Shown in pieces: positions 8,847 to 18,239 of a stretch of DNA of 63,432 bases; position 1 is the first letter of the stretch; each line of letters starts with the position of its first letter. The position numbers and the translations under genes are program-made. A model generated the notes under the pieces. It saw only the letters and a program-made list of their open reading frames with translations, searched no databases and was not told the origin of the DNA. This DNA is from JBCFBK01 sp038562555 (GTDB lineage: Bacteria; Bacteroidota; Bacteroidia; Bacteroidales; Prolixibacteraceae): NCBI GenBank assembly GCA_038562555.1, contig JBCFBK010000034.1, forward strand, positions 1 to 63,432, given 5' to 3'.

Positions 8847-11144
8847 TTATTCTTCTATTTTTTCTATCCGCTCGATATTTTCAATGCCCTTAATTTTCAT
8901 AAGCCGGGAGATCAGGTTATTCAGGTCTTCGACGTTGTGGATATAGATAAACAGGTCGCCTTCAAAGATACCGTCGTGGGTGTCGAACATGACGGTGCGC
9001 ATGTTGATATTACTGAGTTTGGAGATGATATTTGTGACTTCATTTACGATGCCGATGCGGTCGAAACCGCTTAATTTCAACCGACTCAGGTAAGAGCGTT
9101 TTTTGAACTTCGTCCATTCGGCGGTAATGATCCGGTCTCCTTGCTGCGACATCATTTTGTTGGCTGTGGGGCAGTTCCGTTTGTGAATGATGACATGATT
9201 ATTGGAGGCAATATAACCCAAAACATTATCGCCGGGAATAGGCTGACAACACTGGGCCAGGGAGTAATTTGATTCAGAGTCTTCGGTAAGTATAAAGGTG
9301 CTCTTTTTATCTATTTTCTTATCCGGAAGTTCAAGTTCGAGATCGTCTGTTTCTTTCTTTTTCCGGTTAAACGAAAGTGTCCAGTATTTTGCCAGCTTAT
9401 TCTGGCGGCGGGTTTTCAGGATTTGTTCGAGGTCTTCAAAATCAATAAATCCCATTCCCGCGTGGGCGTACAGCTGATCTTTGTTAGACAGGTTGTAATA
9501 AGATGTCAGTTTTTTCAGGGTATCCGACGAAGGCTTGATATGGTATTGGTTTAATTTGTTTTCAATTATTTCCCGGCCTTCTTCCAGATGCTTTTTCTTA
9601 TCGAGTTTGAATGCCTGTTTTAATTTGGTTTTTGCCTTTGCCGTAATGATGAATTTCAGCCAGCTGATATCGGGGCGTTGGGTCTTTGAGGTAAGGACCT
9701 CCACCTGGTCACCGCTTTCAAGGACATGACTCACCGACACCAGACGGTGGTTTATTTTTGCGCCGATGCAGTGATTTCCCAGATCGGTATGGATTTCATA
9801 GGCGAAGTCAATAATGGTGGCGCCTTTTGGCATGGTGACCATTCTTCCTTTTGGGGTAAAGACAACGATCTCCGACGAATAAAGATTCATTTTGAATTCA
9901 TCCAGGAATTCCAGCGCGTCTGATTCAGGATTCTGGAGCATTTCCCTGATTTTCTCAAGCCATTTATCCAGTTCTGATTCAGTTGCCTGTACTCCTTTAT
10001 ACCTGTAATGTGCGGCAAAGCCCCGTTCGGCAATGGCATCCATTCGTTCTGTCCTGATCTGTACTTCAACCCATTTACCCTGGGGACCCATCACCGTGAC
10101 GTGCAGGGCTTCATAGCCATTTGCTTTGGGCATGGTGATCCAGTCGCGGATGCGGTCGGGTTTAGGTTTGTAGATATCGGTTATCAGCGAAAGGATGTCA
10201 AAGCATTGCCGTTTTTCAGAAACACGGTCCTGTGGTTTAAAAACAATCCGAATTGCCAGCAGGTCGTATATTTCGTCGAACGAGACCCCTTTATTTTGCA
10301 TTTTCTCCCAAATAGAATAAATGGATTTCAGGCGGCCGGAGATCGTGAATTCAATCTGTTCGTCCCTGAGCTGCTTTTCGATTGGCTGGATAAACTCATT
10401 GACCAGGTAATCGCGTCTCTCCTTCTGGCTGTGAAGGCGAAATTTTATCAGGTTATAGGTTTCGGGCTGACGGTATTTTAAACTCAGGTCTTCGAGTTCT
10501 GTTTTTATGACATATAATCCGAGACGGTGGGCCAGCGGGGCGAAGATATACAGTGTTTCAGCTGCTATTTTAAGCTGTTTGGGAGGAGGCATGCTGTCGA
10601 GCGTTCGCATGTTGTGAAGGCGGTCGGCCATTTTGATGAGAATTACCCGGACATCATCCGACAACGTCATCAGCATTTTTCTGAAGTTTGTTGCCTGTTT
10701 TGAATCCTGCTGCGACGTGATATCGTCTGACAGTTTGGTTAGTCCATCGACTACTTTGGCAACTTTGGCGCCAAACAGGTTGGAAATGTCTTCAAGCGTA
10801 AAATCGGTGTCTTCAACGACATCATGCAGTATGGCCGAGAGTATGGATGTTACTCCGAGTCCGATTTCACCTGAAACAATGATAGCAACAGCCAAAGGAT
10901 GAATAATATAAGGTTCTCCCGACTTTCTTTTGACGCCGGCATGAGCATTGTTCGCGAATTCAAAAGCTTTCCTGATCCGGTCACGGTCTCCTTCAGAAAA
11001 CCGCTGGCCGAAAGAACGGACCAGATCATTGTAGTAGTCATCGATCAGACGTTGATCCGCTTTTGTGAGTAATTTATTGATGCCTTCCTCCATATTGCAA
11101 TAGCCTTCCCGAATGTTCGAATTGGTAAATATAATCGATTTCAC
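8847..11144 (-). CDS. RelA/SpoT bifunctional (p)ppGpp synthetase/hydrolase
   Basis: 765 residues, the long bifunctional RelA/SpoT-homologue length. In order: an HD hydrolase domain (about 50-200; ILSAILHDVVEDTDFT, RLHNMRTLDSM), the synthetase domain (about 250-370; GRLKSIYSIWEKM, YEALHVTV), TGS (about 405-465; VFTPKGRMVTMPKGAT), a zinc-finger/CC-like helical part and a C-terminal ACT domain (about 685-760). The hydrolase HD motif is intact, so it should both make and degrade the alarmone. The first 17 residues look like a poor extension; the ATG at 11093 (MEEGINKLL) is the likelier start. It is monocistronic by spacing. Confidence 0.95.
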   Translation of the reverse strand: MKSIIFTNSNIREGYCNMEEGINKLLTKADQRLIDDYYNDLVRSFGQRFSEGDRDRIRKAFEFANNAHAGVKRKSGEPYIIHPLAVAIIVSGEIGLGVTSILSAILHDVVEDTDFTLEDISNLFGAKVAKVVDGLTKLSDDITSQQDSKQATNFRKMLMTLSDDVRVILIKMADRLHNMRTLDSMPPPKQLKIAAETLYIFAPLAHRLGLYVIKTELEDLSLKYRQPETYNLIKFRLHSQKERRDYLVNEFIQPIEKQLRDEQIEFTISGRLKSIYSIWEKMQNKGVSFDEIYDLLAIRIVFKPQDRVSEKRQCFDILSLITDIYKPKPDRIRDWITMPKANGYEALHVTVMGPQGKWVEVQIRTERMDAIAERGFAAHYRYKGVQATESELDKWLEKIREMLQNPESDALEFLDEFKMNLYSSEIVVFTPKGRMVTMPKGATIIDFAYEIHTDLGNHCIGAKINHRLVSVSHVLESGDQVEVLTSKTQRPDISWLKFIITAKAKTKLKQAFKLDKKKHLEEGREIIENKLNQYHIKPSSDTLKKLTSYYNLSNKDQLYAHAGMGFIDFEDLEQILKTRRQNKLAKYWTLSFNRKKKETDDLELELPDKKIDKKSTFILTEDSESNYSLAQCCQPIPGDNVLGYIASNNHVIIHKRNCPTANKMMSQQGDRIITAEWTKFKKRSYLSRLKLSGFDRIGIVNEVTNIISKLSNINMRTVMFDTHDGIFEGDLFIYIHNVEDLNNLISRLMKIKGIENIERIEKIEE

Positions 11145-11260
11145 AGATAGTTGATTACCTATTCCGTCAACTGCAGGTAAAATTTACCCTCCCTTAACTA
11201 ATAACAGCTACCGGGTGAAGGCGATCAAAAATCCAGCCAAAAAATCAGTGAAAAGCAGAC

Positions 11261-12439
11261 TCAGCGTTTTTCCTTTATTTGGGCATGGACGTCCAGAAAA
11301 GCGTCAGCAAGGTTCGCCCACGAAAATTTCTTTTTTTCCTCCGCAATGTTCTGCTCAAACACGGTTCGACGCTCGTTTCTGTAAAAATCGTCGAGCGCAT
11401 CGGCAATGGCATGTTCTTCCGGTTCAACGACATATCCGATTTTTCCATGGGGGACAATCTCGGGAAGACCGCCAACATTGGTGACCAGCATCGGCTTTTC
11501 GAAATGGTAACCAATCTGGGTGACGCCGCTTTGCGTGGCACTTTTATAGGGCTGGACAACCAGGTCTGCCGCGCTGAAGTATAGGTTTACCTGATCATCA
11601 GGAATAAAATGCGTATGCAGGATGACCCGTTCCTGCAAATTGAATTTTTTTATCAGTTCGAGCGATGGTTCAGGACTGGAATAGAATTCGCCGGCCACAA
11701 TCAGTTTTACAGGCAGTTTCCTCAACCGCTCATCGGCCATTGCTTTCAGCAAAATATCCAGTCCTTTGTACTCGCGGATAAATCCGAAAAAGAGCAGATA
11801 GCTGGTTTGGAGATCCAGTCCGAGCCGTCTTTTTGCTTCAGCCTTGTCAAACTTTTTGCCGAAACTGTCGTACAGCGGGTGAGGGCACAGGGCCCTGGGA
11901 AGGCCCGGATTGAACTGGTCGATATCGTTTAATACGGATTGCGACATGGCCACCATGCCATCAATGCTTTTCATAAAATAGCGGGTCAGGAGCTGGTCGC
12001 CGGGACGTTTTTCGTGGGGAACGATATTGTCGGCCAGGCAAATCACGCTGGTATGACGGTTCTTTCGCACGATCCGGCAGATGCTGCCCAGAGAAGGCGC
12101 CATAAAGGGCAACCAGTAACGCACCATGAGAAGATCGGGCTTTTCCCGGGCTATTCGTTTGCCCGTTCTGAGCCAGTTTAACGGGTTGATCGAATTAACG
12201 GTCCTTCTGATTGACAGATCAGCCGGGGCAGGGCGATCATCATATTGGCTTTTCCCGGGAAATAAAATTCCCGGATATTGCAGCGTAAATGTCTCCGGGC
12301 TAACTTCGTATCCGAGGGAAATAAATTCGCGGGCCAGCCTTTCATTATAGGATGCAAGTCCTCCGCGATAGGGCCAGAAAGGGCCGATCATTTTCAAAGA
12401 TTTAACGCTCATGTTTTGGGTTGAAAACTTATGAACCAT
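11261..12439 (-). CDS. GT4-family glycosyltransferase
   Basis: 392 residues with a GT-B fold. The N-terminal half carries the glycine-rich MIGPFWPYRGGLASYNERLA; the C-terminal Glycos_transf_1 half (about 200-370) has LLFFGFIREYKGLDILLKAM, LIVAGEF and PYKSATQSGVTQIGYHFEKP with the nucleotide-sugar-binding ending VGGLPEIV. It should transfer a hexose from a nucleotide sugar to a lipid- or polysaccharide-linked acceptor; donor and acceptor cannot be read. The start codon directly abuts the miaA stop (TAA then ATG), so the two genes are translationally linked. The ATG at 12412 is an alternative start that would remove an atypical 9-residue N-terminus. Confidence 0.88.
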   Translation of the reverse strand: MVHKFSTQNMSVKSLKMIGPFWPYRGGLASYNERLAREFISLGYEVSPETFTLQYPGILFPGKSQYDDRPAPADLSIRRTVNSINPLNWLRTGKRIAREKPDLLMVRYWLPFMAPSLGSICRIVRKNRHTSVICLADNIVPHEKRPGDQLLTRYFMKSIDGMVAMSQSVLNDIDQFNPGLPRALCPHPLYDSFGKKFDKAEAKRRLGLDLQTSYLLFFGFIREYKGLDILLKAMADERLRKLPVKLIVAGEFYSSPEPSLELIKKFNLQERVILHTHFIPDDQVNLYFSAADLVVQPYKSATQSGVTQIGYHFEKPMLVTNVGGLPEIVPHGKIGYVVEPEEHAIADALDDFYRNERRTVFEQNIAEEKKKFSWANLADAFLDVHAQIKEKR

Positions 12440-13342
12440 TTATGTCAGTTTACTTTCGACATAATGAATAATTTCTTTTTCCTGTTCCGGCCTAAACCAG
12501 GCGATATCCTGATCCCTGCGGAACCAGGTCAGCTGACGGCGCGCGTAATGTCGCGAATTACGCCTGATCAGTTCAATGGCTTTATCCCGGTCAGTTTCCC
12601 CGTCAAAATAAGCAAACAATTCTTTATAACCAACCGTATTCAATGAATTCAGGTTACGTAAAGGATAAACGTGACGGGCTTCTTGTTCAAGTCCCTCTTC
12701 AATCATCTGATCAACACGCCTGTTGATCCTTTCATACAATTCTCCGCGCTCCAGATTCAATCCGATTTTGATAATACGGAAAAGGCGTTCTTTTTTTTGA
12801 TTGGTACGCAACGAGGTATAAGTCTTTCCGGTGATCAGACATACTTCGATGGCGTGCAGGAGCCGTTTTGGGTTTTTTAGGTCAGCAACCGAATAATAGT
12901 GAGGATCAAGTTTTTTTAACTGAAGTCTCAGATGTTCGATGCCTTTTTCATTAAAATCCCGGATCAGGCGCGAGCGTAATTCCGGATCCGCATCCGGAAG
13001 CCTATCCATTCCGTGACAGACTGCGTCGATATAGAGCATGGAACCTCCGGTCATGACTGCCGTGTCTTTTTCGCGGAAAAGATGATCGAGAATCGCCAGC
13101 ACGTCTTTTTCAAATTGACTTGCGTTGTAATCGTCATGAACAGAATGGCTGTGAATAAGATGATGTTTTACCTTTTGCAGATCAACTTCAGGTGGAACTG
13201 CTGTTCCGATTGACAATTCCGAATAAACCTGACGGGAGTCGGACGAAATAATTTCAGTCCGGAAATATTGTGCGAGCTTTATGCTTAACTTACTTTTTCC
13301 TACCCCGGTTGGCCCAAGTACAACAATTAAGGTTTTCTTCAT
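12440..13342 (-). CDS. miaA: tRNA dimethylallyltransferase
   Basis: 300 residues, the family length. It adds a dimethylallyl group to A37 of tRNAs that read UNN codons. Seen directly: P-loop VLGPTGVGKSKLSIKLAQ at residues 7-24, SSDSRQVYSELSIGTA, HHLIHSHSVHDDYNASQF, MTGGSMLYIDAV, and the late RRNSRHYARRQLTWFRRD that contacts tRNA. A consensus minus-strand TACCTTTG box ends 19 bp before the ATG, so the leader is only about 12 nt. A GT4 gene follows without any gap. Confidence 0.97.
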   Translation of the reverse strand: MKKTLIVVLGPTGVGKSKLSIKLAQYFRTEIISSDSRQVYSELSIGTAVPPEVDLQKVKHHLIHSHSVHDDYNASQFEKDVLAILDHLFREKDTAVMTGGSMLYIDAVCHGMDRLPDADPELRSRLIRDFNEKGIEHLRLQLKKLDPHYYSVADLKNPKRLLHAIEVCLITGKTYTSLRTNQKKERLFRIIKIGLNLERGELYERINRRVDQMIEEGLEQEARHVYPLRNLNSLNTVGYKELFAYFDGETDRDKAIELIRRNSRHYARRQLTWFRRDQDIAWFRPEQEKEIIHYVESKLT

Positions 13343-13360
13343 TTTTTGTGCTTAATGGCG

Positions 13361-13368
13361 CAAAGGTA
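13361..13368 (-). promoter_or_regulatory. Bacteroidota -7 box of the miaA-GT4 operon
   Basis: Minus-strand TACCTTTG is a perfect match to TAnnTTTG, placed 19 bp before the miaA start codon. Confidence 0.6.
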
Positions 13369-13373
13369 GGATT

Positions 13374-13401
13374 AAAAAAAAGGAAGGCTCAGCGGCCTTC
13401 C
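13374..13401 (-). terminator. Rho-independent terminator of the pRiA4b ORF-3-like gene
   Basis: Minus-strand GGAAGGC-6 nt-GCCTTCC (arms 13395-13401 and 13382-13388) is followed by eight T. The stem overlaps the stop codon of the gene at 13389, and the T tract adjoins the miaA promoter. Confidence 0.75.
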
Positions 13402-13913
13402 AGTAAATCTTCCATCTCTCCGAAAATTTCGGTATAATCGTCCAGATCACCATAATCGTATCGTTCTTCCGGTTTCAGAGATTCAATGCCCTGTTCTTCT
13501 ACTTCTTCCTCTAAAATCTGTGCCGGGGCATCACCATTCATTGACGTGATAAAAGGTTCAACGAGAGTCTTTTCCATATAAATTTGTGTTAATTCAATAT
13601 AAAAGGATCTGTCCTGAAAAAAATCAAAGACATATGATAAACGCTCCTGCTTCGATTTAAGCAGACACTTGAGCTGTGTTTTTCCCATACTGTAATTGAG
13701 AAAACCGGCAAATCGCGAGTACATTTCTGACACCTCGATTTGTTTGGACGGACTACGACCAGACAAAAAAAACGATGCCGTTTGATTCGAGTTATATCCG
13801 CATGCCCTCTGAATGGAGAAATGAAGATCTGCAAAAGTATGCCGGGCATCCAAAACAATTTGAAGATCGAAATCAGGTTTTTCAGGTGATGTAATATGAC
13901 TTAGGTAAACCAT
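13389..13913 (-). CDS. Plasmid pRiA4b ORF-3-like family protein
   Basis: 174 residues from the ATG at 13913. The frame stays open to 13955, but the family normally starts at MVYxxxI, so the upstream 14 residues are probably not translated. Features of the family: the strand-helix DARHTFADLHFSIQRACGY (about 17-36), a TASFFLSG turn, KQERLSYVFDFFQDRSFYIEL, and the ending ...GDAPAQILEE followed by a very acidic tail (DYGDLDDYTEIFGEMEDLL). The molecular function is unknown; chromosomal copies next to miaA are familiar in Bacteroidota. The mobile-element flavour of the name carries no weight here. A terminator overlaps the stop codon. Confidence 0.8.
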   Translation of the reverse strand: MVYLSHITSPEKPDFDLQIVLDARHTFADLHFSIQRACGYNSNQTASFFLSGRSPSKQIEVSEMYSRFAGFLNYSMGKTQLKCLLKSKQERLSYVFDFFQDRSFYIELTQIYMEKTLVEPFITSMNGDAPAQILEEEVEEQGIESLKPEERYDYGDLDDYTEIFGEMEDLLEGR

Positions 13914-13955
13914 AAGCTTGTTTATCGTCTCAATTATGTAAATTATCTCTTTCAC

Positions 13956-14233
13956 TCCTCACACAGCAGCATTTAACGGTAAAAAAAAGGAAAAGGTTAG
14001 GATATAAATGTTAAAAAAAATTAAACCGTGATGTCTCATTTTCAACGAACTGATGGAGTGAGGCTTATAGCATGTTTTTTTTAATGCTTATGGGTAAATC
14101 GCTTAAAATCATTGACTAATAAGTTCGTATGTTTGACAATTTTTCGAATAAACTGTTAGATTAGATGATAAAATAAGCTGTTGTTTATCATTCAATAATT
14201 TCAGAACTTAACACCCGAATAAACATCAGGCGC
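13956..14233. other. Divergent intergenic region before the permease gene
   Basis: An AT-rich 278-bp spacer between divergent genes. Plus-strand TATGTTTG at 14128-14135 matches the -7 box, but the nearest TTG (14112-14114) is only 13 bp upstream instead of about 19, so the promoter assignment is weak. No structured RNA or small gene was seen. Confidence 0.3.
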
Positions 14234-15481
14234 ATGCGATTCAGTACACTTTTTTTTGAAAATTTCCGTATGGCTCTTCAGTCCATCAGAAGTAATCTGC
14301 TGCGGACGGTTCTTACGGTACTGATTATTGCGGTTGGGATTACCGCGTTGGTGGGGATCTTAACGGCCATCGATTCCATTAAAGCCTCCATTACGAAAGA
14401 ATTTACGTTCATGGGCGCGAACACGTTTACATTGTCGTCAAGGCACACGCAGGTGCAAGGCAAAGCCAACCGGGCCCGGGTCAGAAATCAGGTACACATC
14501 AATTATAGCCAGGCCCGGGAGTTCAAAGAACGTTTTATTTTTCCGGCTATCGTATCTGTGATGGTGAATGCTACGGTTACTGCAACAGTGACTTACGGCT
14601 CGAAGAAATCGAACCCGAATGTTTCTGTGAGCGGGGTTGATGAGAACTATATCTATACCGCCGGTTTTGAGACGGCTAAAGGAAGAAACTTTACGGCTCA
14701 GGAGGTTGTATCGGGTCAAAACGTGGTTTTGCTTGGCGACGGCCTCGTAAAGCGCTTGTTTGTTAATGACGAGGACCCGATTCAGAAGATCGTAAATATT
14801 GGGGGAGGTCATTACCGGGTGATCGGTACTCTCAAATCGAAAGGCAGTGGTTTTGGCGGAGGAGGTGATGCTCTGTGTTTATTGCCGGTAAGCAACGTTC
14901 GGATATATTTTTCCAGGCCCTCTATGAGTTTTAACCTTCAGGTCAAGGTGGAAGACCCGCGGCTGATTGATGCCGCACAAGGAGCAAGTGAGGCACTGCT
15001 TCGGAGTGTAAGGCGTTTAAGTCCCGCCGATGAGTCTGATTTTAGTGTGGAGAAGAGCGATAATCTGGTAAATATGCTGCTCAACGATATTAAAAATATT
15101 ACGCTTGTTGCGACCATCATCGGGATTATTACCCTGTTCGGGGCGGCAGTAGGACTGATGAATATCATGCTGGTAACCGTAACAGAACGGACCCGTGAAA
15201 TTGGTGTGAGAAAGGCAATCGGTGCCAGCTCGGGACTGATCCGCCAGCAATTTTTAATGGAAGCTGTTATTATCGGTCAGATGGGGGGTTTTGTGGGGAT
15301 TCTGTTTGGAATACTGATCGGTAATCTGGTTTCAGCGCTGATCGGCAGCACTTTCTTTATCCCCTGGGTATGGATTATTGTTGGCGTTGTTTTGTGTTTC
15401 TTTGTTGGCGTGATTTCAGGTTATTACCCGGCTCAGAAAGCTGCCGGCTTTGATCCGATTGAAAGTTTGCGGTATGAATAA
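14234..15481 (+). CDS. MacB/FtsX-type ABC transporter permease
   Basis: 415 residues in the MacB permease layout: an N-terminal transmembrane helix (about 21-43, LLRTVLTVLIIAVGITALVGIL), a large periplasmic MacB_PCD domain (about 45-280) with a glycine-rich KGSGFGGGGDAL turn, and three C-terminal helices (about 287-410) forming the FtsX domain, including TERTREIGVRKAIGASSGLI. Such proteins are mechanotransmission permeases for efflux or lipoprotein-related transport and need an ATPase and usually a periplasmic adaptor. Neither is adjacent, so its partner must be encoded elsewhere. A bidirectional terminator separates it from the convergent gap gene. Confidence 0.92.
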   Translation: MRFSTLFFENFRMALQSIRSNLLRTVLTVLIIAVGITALVGILTAIDSIKASITKEFTFMGANTFTLSSRHTQVQGKANRARVRNQVHINYSQAREFKERFIFPAIVSVMVNATVTATVTYGSKKSNPNVSVSGVDENYIYTAGFETAKGRNFTAQEVVSGQNVVLLGDGLVKRLFVNDEDPIQKIVNIGGGHYRVIGTLKSKGSGFGGGGDALCLLPVSNVRIYFSRPSMSFNLQVKVEDPRLIDAAQGASEALLRSVRRLSPADESDFSVEKSDNLVNMLLNDIKNITLVATIIGIITLFGAAVGLMNIMLVTVTERTREIGVRKAIGASSGLIRQQFLMEAVIIGQMGGFVGILFGILIGNLVSALIGSTFFIPWVWIIVGVVLCFFVGVISGYYPAQKAAGFDPIESLRYE

Positions 15482-15484
15482 ATA

Positions 15485-15511
15485 AAAAAAGGCGCCGAAA
15501 GGCGCCTCTTT
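15485..15511. terminator. Bidirectional terminator between permease gene and gap
   Basis: GGCGCC-GAAA-GGCGCC (15491-15496 and 15501-15506) is flanked by an A run on the left and a T-rich run on the right. It can therefore stop both the plus-strand permease transcript and the minus-strand gap transcript. Confidence 0.8.
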
Positions 15512-15513
15512 AT

Positions 15514-16521
15514 TTATTTTACAGAATCCATATATTCGATCAGTTCGACAACTTTTGTTGAATAACCGATTTCGTTGTCATACCACGAAATCACTTTAAC
15601 GAAAGTCGGGGATAGCTGGATACCGGCATCAGCATCGAAGATAGAAGTCCGGGTGTCGCCAACGAAGTCATTGGAAACAACCGCATCTTCAGTATAACCA
15701 AGAATACCTTTCAGTTCACCTTCAGAAGCTTCTTTCATTGCCGCACAGATTTCCTTGTAGGTTGTTTCTTTAGCCAGACGGACAGTCAGGTCAACCACCG
15801 ATACGTCGGGAGTAGGAACGCGGAAAGCCATACCGGTCAGTTTGCCGTTCAACGCAGGAATGACTTTTCCTACCGCTTTGGCGGCACCTGTTGAAGAGGG
15901 GATAATGTTCTGGGCAGCACCCCTGCCACCTCTCCAGTCTTTCGCTGAAGGACCGTCGACGGTCTTTTGAGTAGCGGTAGTTGCATGAACGGTCGTCATC
16001 AAACCTTCAAGAATGCCAAATTTGTCGTTTAATACCTTTGCTACAGGAGCCAGACAGTTTGTAGTACAGGAAGCGTTTGATACGAAGTTCATATCATTGT
16101 TGTAAGATTTGTGGTTTACGCCCATTACAAACATAGGGGTGTCGTCTTTTGAAGGAGCGGACATCACGACTTTTTTAGCACCGGCGTCGAGGTGACCCTG
16201 AGCTTTATCTTTTGACAGGAACAAGCCTGTTGATTCAACTACATAGTCTGCACCAACTGCTCCCCAGTTGATATCGGCCGGATTTTTTTCAGCAGTGACA
16301 CGGATGGCTTGTCCGTTTACAACCAGCTTACCGTCTTTTACACTTACTTCACCCTTGAATTGTCCGTGTGTTGAATCGTATTTTAACATGTAAGCCATGT
16401 AGTCAACGTCGATCAGGTCATTGATGGCAACTACCTGAATTGTACCTTTTGCAATAGCCTGACGGAATACAAAACGTCCGATGCGGCCAAATCCGTTGAT
16501 ACCGATTTTAATCTGTGACAT
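15514..16521 (-). CDS. gap: Glyceraldehyde-3-phosphate dehydrogenase, type I
   Basis: 335 residues from the ATG at 16521 (MSQIKIGINGFGRIGRF). The frame extends 32 codons upstream, but that stretch has no family similarity and is rejected. The enzyme oxidises glyceraldehyde-3-phosphate to 1,3-bisphosphoglycerate in glycolysis and works in reverse in gluconeogenesis. Seen directly: the Rossmann loop GINGFGRIGR, Asp35 in AINDLID consistent with NAD preference, the catalytic Cys152 in SNASCTTNCLAP, and WRGGRGAAQNIIPSSTGAAKAVGKV. It is a single gene with a shared terminator at its 3' end. Confidence 0.97.
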   Translation of the reverse strand: MSQIKIGINGFGRIGRFVFRQAIAKGTIQVVAINDLIDVDYMAYMLKYDSTHGQFKGEVSVKDGKLVVNGQAIRVTAEKNPADINWGAVGADYVVESTGLFLSKDKAQGHLDAGAKKVVMSAPSKDDTPMFVMGVNHKSYNNDMNFVSNASCTTNCLAPVAKVLNDKFGILEGLMTTVHATTATQKTVDGPSAKDWRGGRGAAQNIIPSSTGAAKAVGKVIPALNGKLTGMAFRVPTPDVSVVDLTVRLAKETTYKEICAAMKEASEGELKGILGYTEDAVVSNDFVGDTRTSIFDADAGIQLSPTFVKVISWYDNEIGYSTKVVELIEYMDSVK

Positions 16522-16688
16522 AATTGAAAGTTTAATTATTAACGAAATGAATCTTTTTGAATTTATCAGCCCTTTTGAAAGCCACACAAAATAACGAACT
16601 ATATTAGAAACCATCAAATTTTTCCTTTTCCTTTTCCCTATTTTATCCAGAGTTTAAAATTTAATTAATGTTGATTCTCACGAAAACG

Positions 16689-16696
16689 TAACTTTG
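16689..16696 (+). promoter_or_regulatory. Bacteroidota -7 box before the nitroreductase gene
   Basis: TAACTTTG matches TAnnTTTG and ends 31 bp upstream of the ATG at 16728. A TTG 15 bp further upstream is a possible but short-spaced -33 element. Confidence 0.5.
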
Positions 16697-16727
16697 CGCG
16701 CATCTAACGCACAAATATTTTGAAGCC

Positions 16728-17468
16728 ATGGATTTTTTATTTCAACACCGGTCAATCCGCCAATATAAAAAGGATGAAATTGACAACGATTTGCTCAACC
16801 GGGTCATTGAGGCCGGAACCCGTGCTTCGACCACCGGAAACATGCAGTTGTACAGTGTGGTGGTCACCAGGGAGGCTGAGAACAAAGCCCGGCTGGCGCC
16901 ACTCCATTTTAATCAGGGAGCAGTGGTCCAGGCCCCGGTTCTGCTAACGGTTTGCGCCGATGTAAACCGCTTTGGCCGTTGGTGTGAATACCGGAATGCC
17001 GATGCTTCCTATGACCATTTCCTTTGGTTGGTCAATGCGGTCATTGACGCCATGCTTTTTGCCCAGAATATCTGCGTGGCTGCAGAATCACAGGGACTGG
17101 GAATCTGCTATATGGGTACCACCCTGTATCGTGCGGCTGAAATTTCGGATGTATTGAATTTACCGGCAGGTGTGCTTCCCGTCACAACCATCACGATGGG
17201 TTATCCTGCTGCGGAGCCTGGACTGACTGCCCGTTTGCCGGTTGAAGCGGTGATCCATTATGAATCGTATAAGGATTATTCGCCCGCACGTATCGATGAA
17301 ATTTACCGGGGACAGGAAGTACTTGAAAGCTCAAGGCGCTTTGTTGAAGAAAATAAAAAAGAGAACCTGGCTCAGGTTTTTACAGATGTACGGTACCCGC
17401 GAAAGGACAGCATTCATTTTTCGGCCACTTTAATGGAAGCGATCCGGCAAAAAGGGTTTAATATTTAG
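16728..17468 (+). CDS. Nitroreductase-family NAD(P)H:FMN oxidoreductase (NfsA-like)
   Basis: 246 residues, typical of the NfsA/NfrA-type nitroreductases. It should reduce nitroaromatics, quinones or flavins with NAD(P)H through bound FMN. Seen directly: the N-terminal HRSIRQYKKDEI that contacts FMN phosphate, GTRASTTGNMQLYSVVV (FMN/substrate loop), the central helix with LWLVNAVIDAMLFAQNICVAAESQGLGICYMGT, and the C-terminal extension of NfsA-like members. It has its own promoter and is convergent with the LytTR regulator gene; the 60-bp spacer between them contains a GC-rich inverted repeat. Confidence 0.9.
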   Translation: MDFLFQHRSIRQYKKDEIDNDLLNRVIEAGTRASTTGNMQLYSVVVTREAENKARLAPLHFNQGAVVQAPVLLTVCADVNRFGRWCEYRNADASYDHFLWLVNAVIDAMLFAQNICVAAESQGLGICYMGTTLYRAAEISDVLNLPAGVLPVTTITMGYPAAEPGLTARLPVEAVIHYESYKDYSPARIDEIYRGQEVLESSRRFVEENKKENLAQVFTDVRYPRKDSIHFSATLMEAIRQKGFNI

Positions 17469-17529
17469 CACAGGCATAGCGTGAAGTGCTGCGGGAAAAT
17501 CCGCGCTGCGCAATGCTCCACGTGTTATG

Positions 17530-18237
17530 CTATTTCACGAATCGTTCATCGATCAGGTCATTGAAGGCCTGGCGGTAATTGCTTCCGACCGGGAGCTTAT
17601 TTTTGCCTATTTCAATCAGGTTTCCTTCGATTGACCGGATCTGGTCGAGGCGGATGATAAACGATTTGTGGATCCGGAAAAAATCGGCCGGAGGCAGCAG
17701 CTCTTCCATCTTTTTCATCGACAGGTTGGTCACCAGGTGGCTGTCGTTCAGATGGATCTTGATGTAGTCGCCCAATCCTTCGATAAACAGGATTTTTTCA
17801 ATTTCAACCCGCACCATTTTTTTATTGGCTTTTATGAAAATATAATTATTATTTTTCACGGGCTCTGTTTTTTGAGCCATTAAGGCCAGTTGCTCCTCTG
17901 CTTTTTGAATGGCTTTAAAAAAGCGGTCGAAGCTGAAAGGTTTTTTCAGGTAATCAAGAATATTTAGTTCATATCCTTCCAGTGCGTAGTCGCTGTAAGC
18001 AGTTGTTAATACTACAAGAGGCGGATGCTGCAGGTTCTTCAGGAAATCGAGCCCCGAAAGCAGCGGCATGTTTACATCAAGGAACATCAGGTCAATTTTC
18101 TCCTCCTTTAAAATCCGGTTTGCTTCGAGTGCGTTATTACAGCAACGCCGGATTTCCAGGCCGGGAACTTCTTTGGCGTATTGCATGATTACCTGCCTGG
18201 CAAGTGGCTCGTCGTCGACAATAATTGATTTGATCAT
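17530..18237 (-). CDS. LytTR-family response regulator
   Basis: 235 residues. The receiver domain (1-120) has the acidic pair DDE at 8-10, phospho-acceptor Asp54 in LMFLDVNMP, a conserved Thr in VVLTTAYSDYAL and Lys in DYLKKPFSF. The C-terminal LytTR DNA-binding domain (about 135-235) shows FIKANKKMVRVEIEKILFIEGLGDY and FFRIHKSFIIRLDQI. It should bind direct repeats upstream of its targets when phosphorylated by the histidine kinase encoded just upstream. The start is 2 bp from the kinase stop, so they form an operon. Confidence 0.95.
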   Translation of the reverse strand: MIKSIIVDDEPLARQVIMQYAKEVPGLEIRRCCNNALEANRILKEEKIDLMFLDVNMPLLSGLDFLKNLQHPPLVVLTTAYSDYALEGYELNILDYLKKPFSFDRFFKAIQKAEEQLALMAQKTEPVKNNNYIFIKANKKMVRVEIEKILFIEGLGDYIKIHLNDSHLVTNLSMKKMEELLPPADFFRIHKSFIIRLDQIRSIEGNLIEIGKNKLPVGSNYRQAFNDLIDERFVK

Positions 18238-18239
18238 AT

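Noticed and set aside
13389..13913. Mobile-element origin suggested by the family name pRiA4b ORF-3
   Set aside because: No transposase, terminal repeats or target-site duplication nearby; the family is common in chromosomes.
14112..14135. Full promoter for the MacB-type permease gene
   Set aside because: The -7 box matches but the TTG is only 13 bp away instead of about 19, so only a weak assignment is possible.
16522..16617. N-terminal extension of gap by 32 codons
   Set aside because: The extension has no similarity to the family, which starts at MSQIKIGINGFGRIG.
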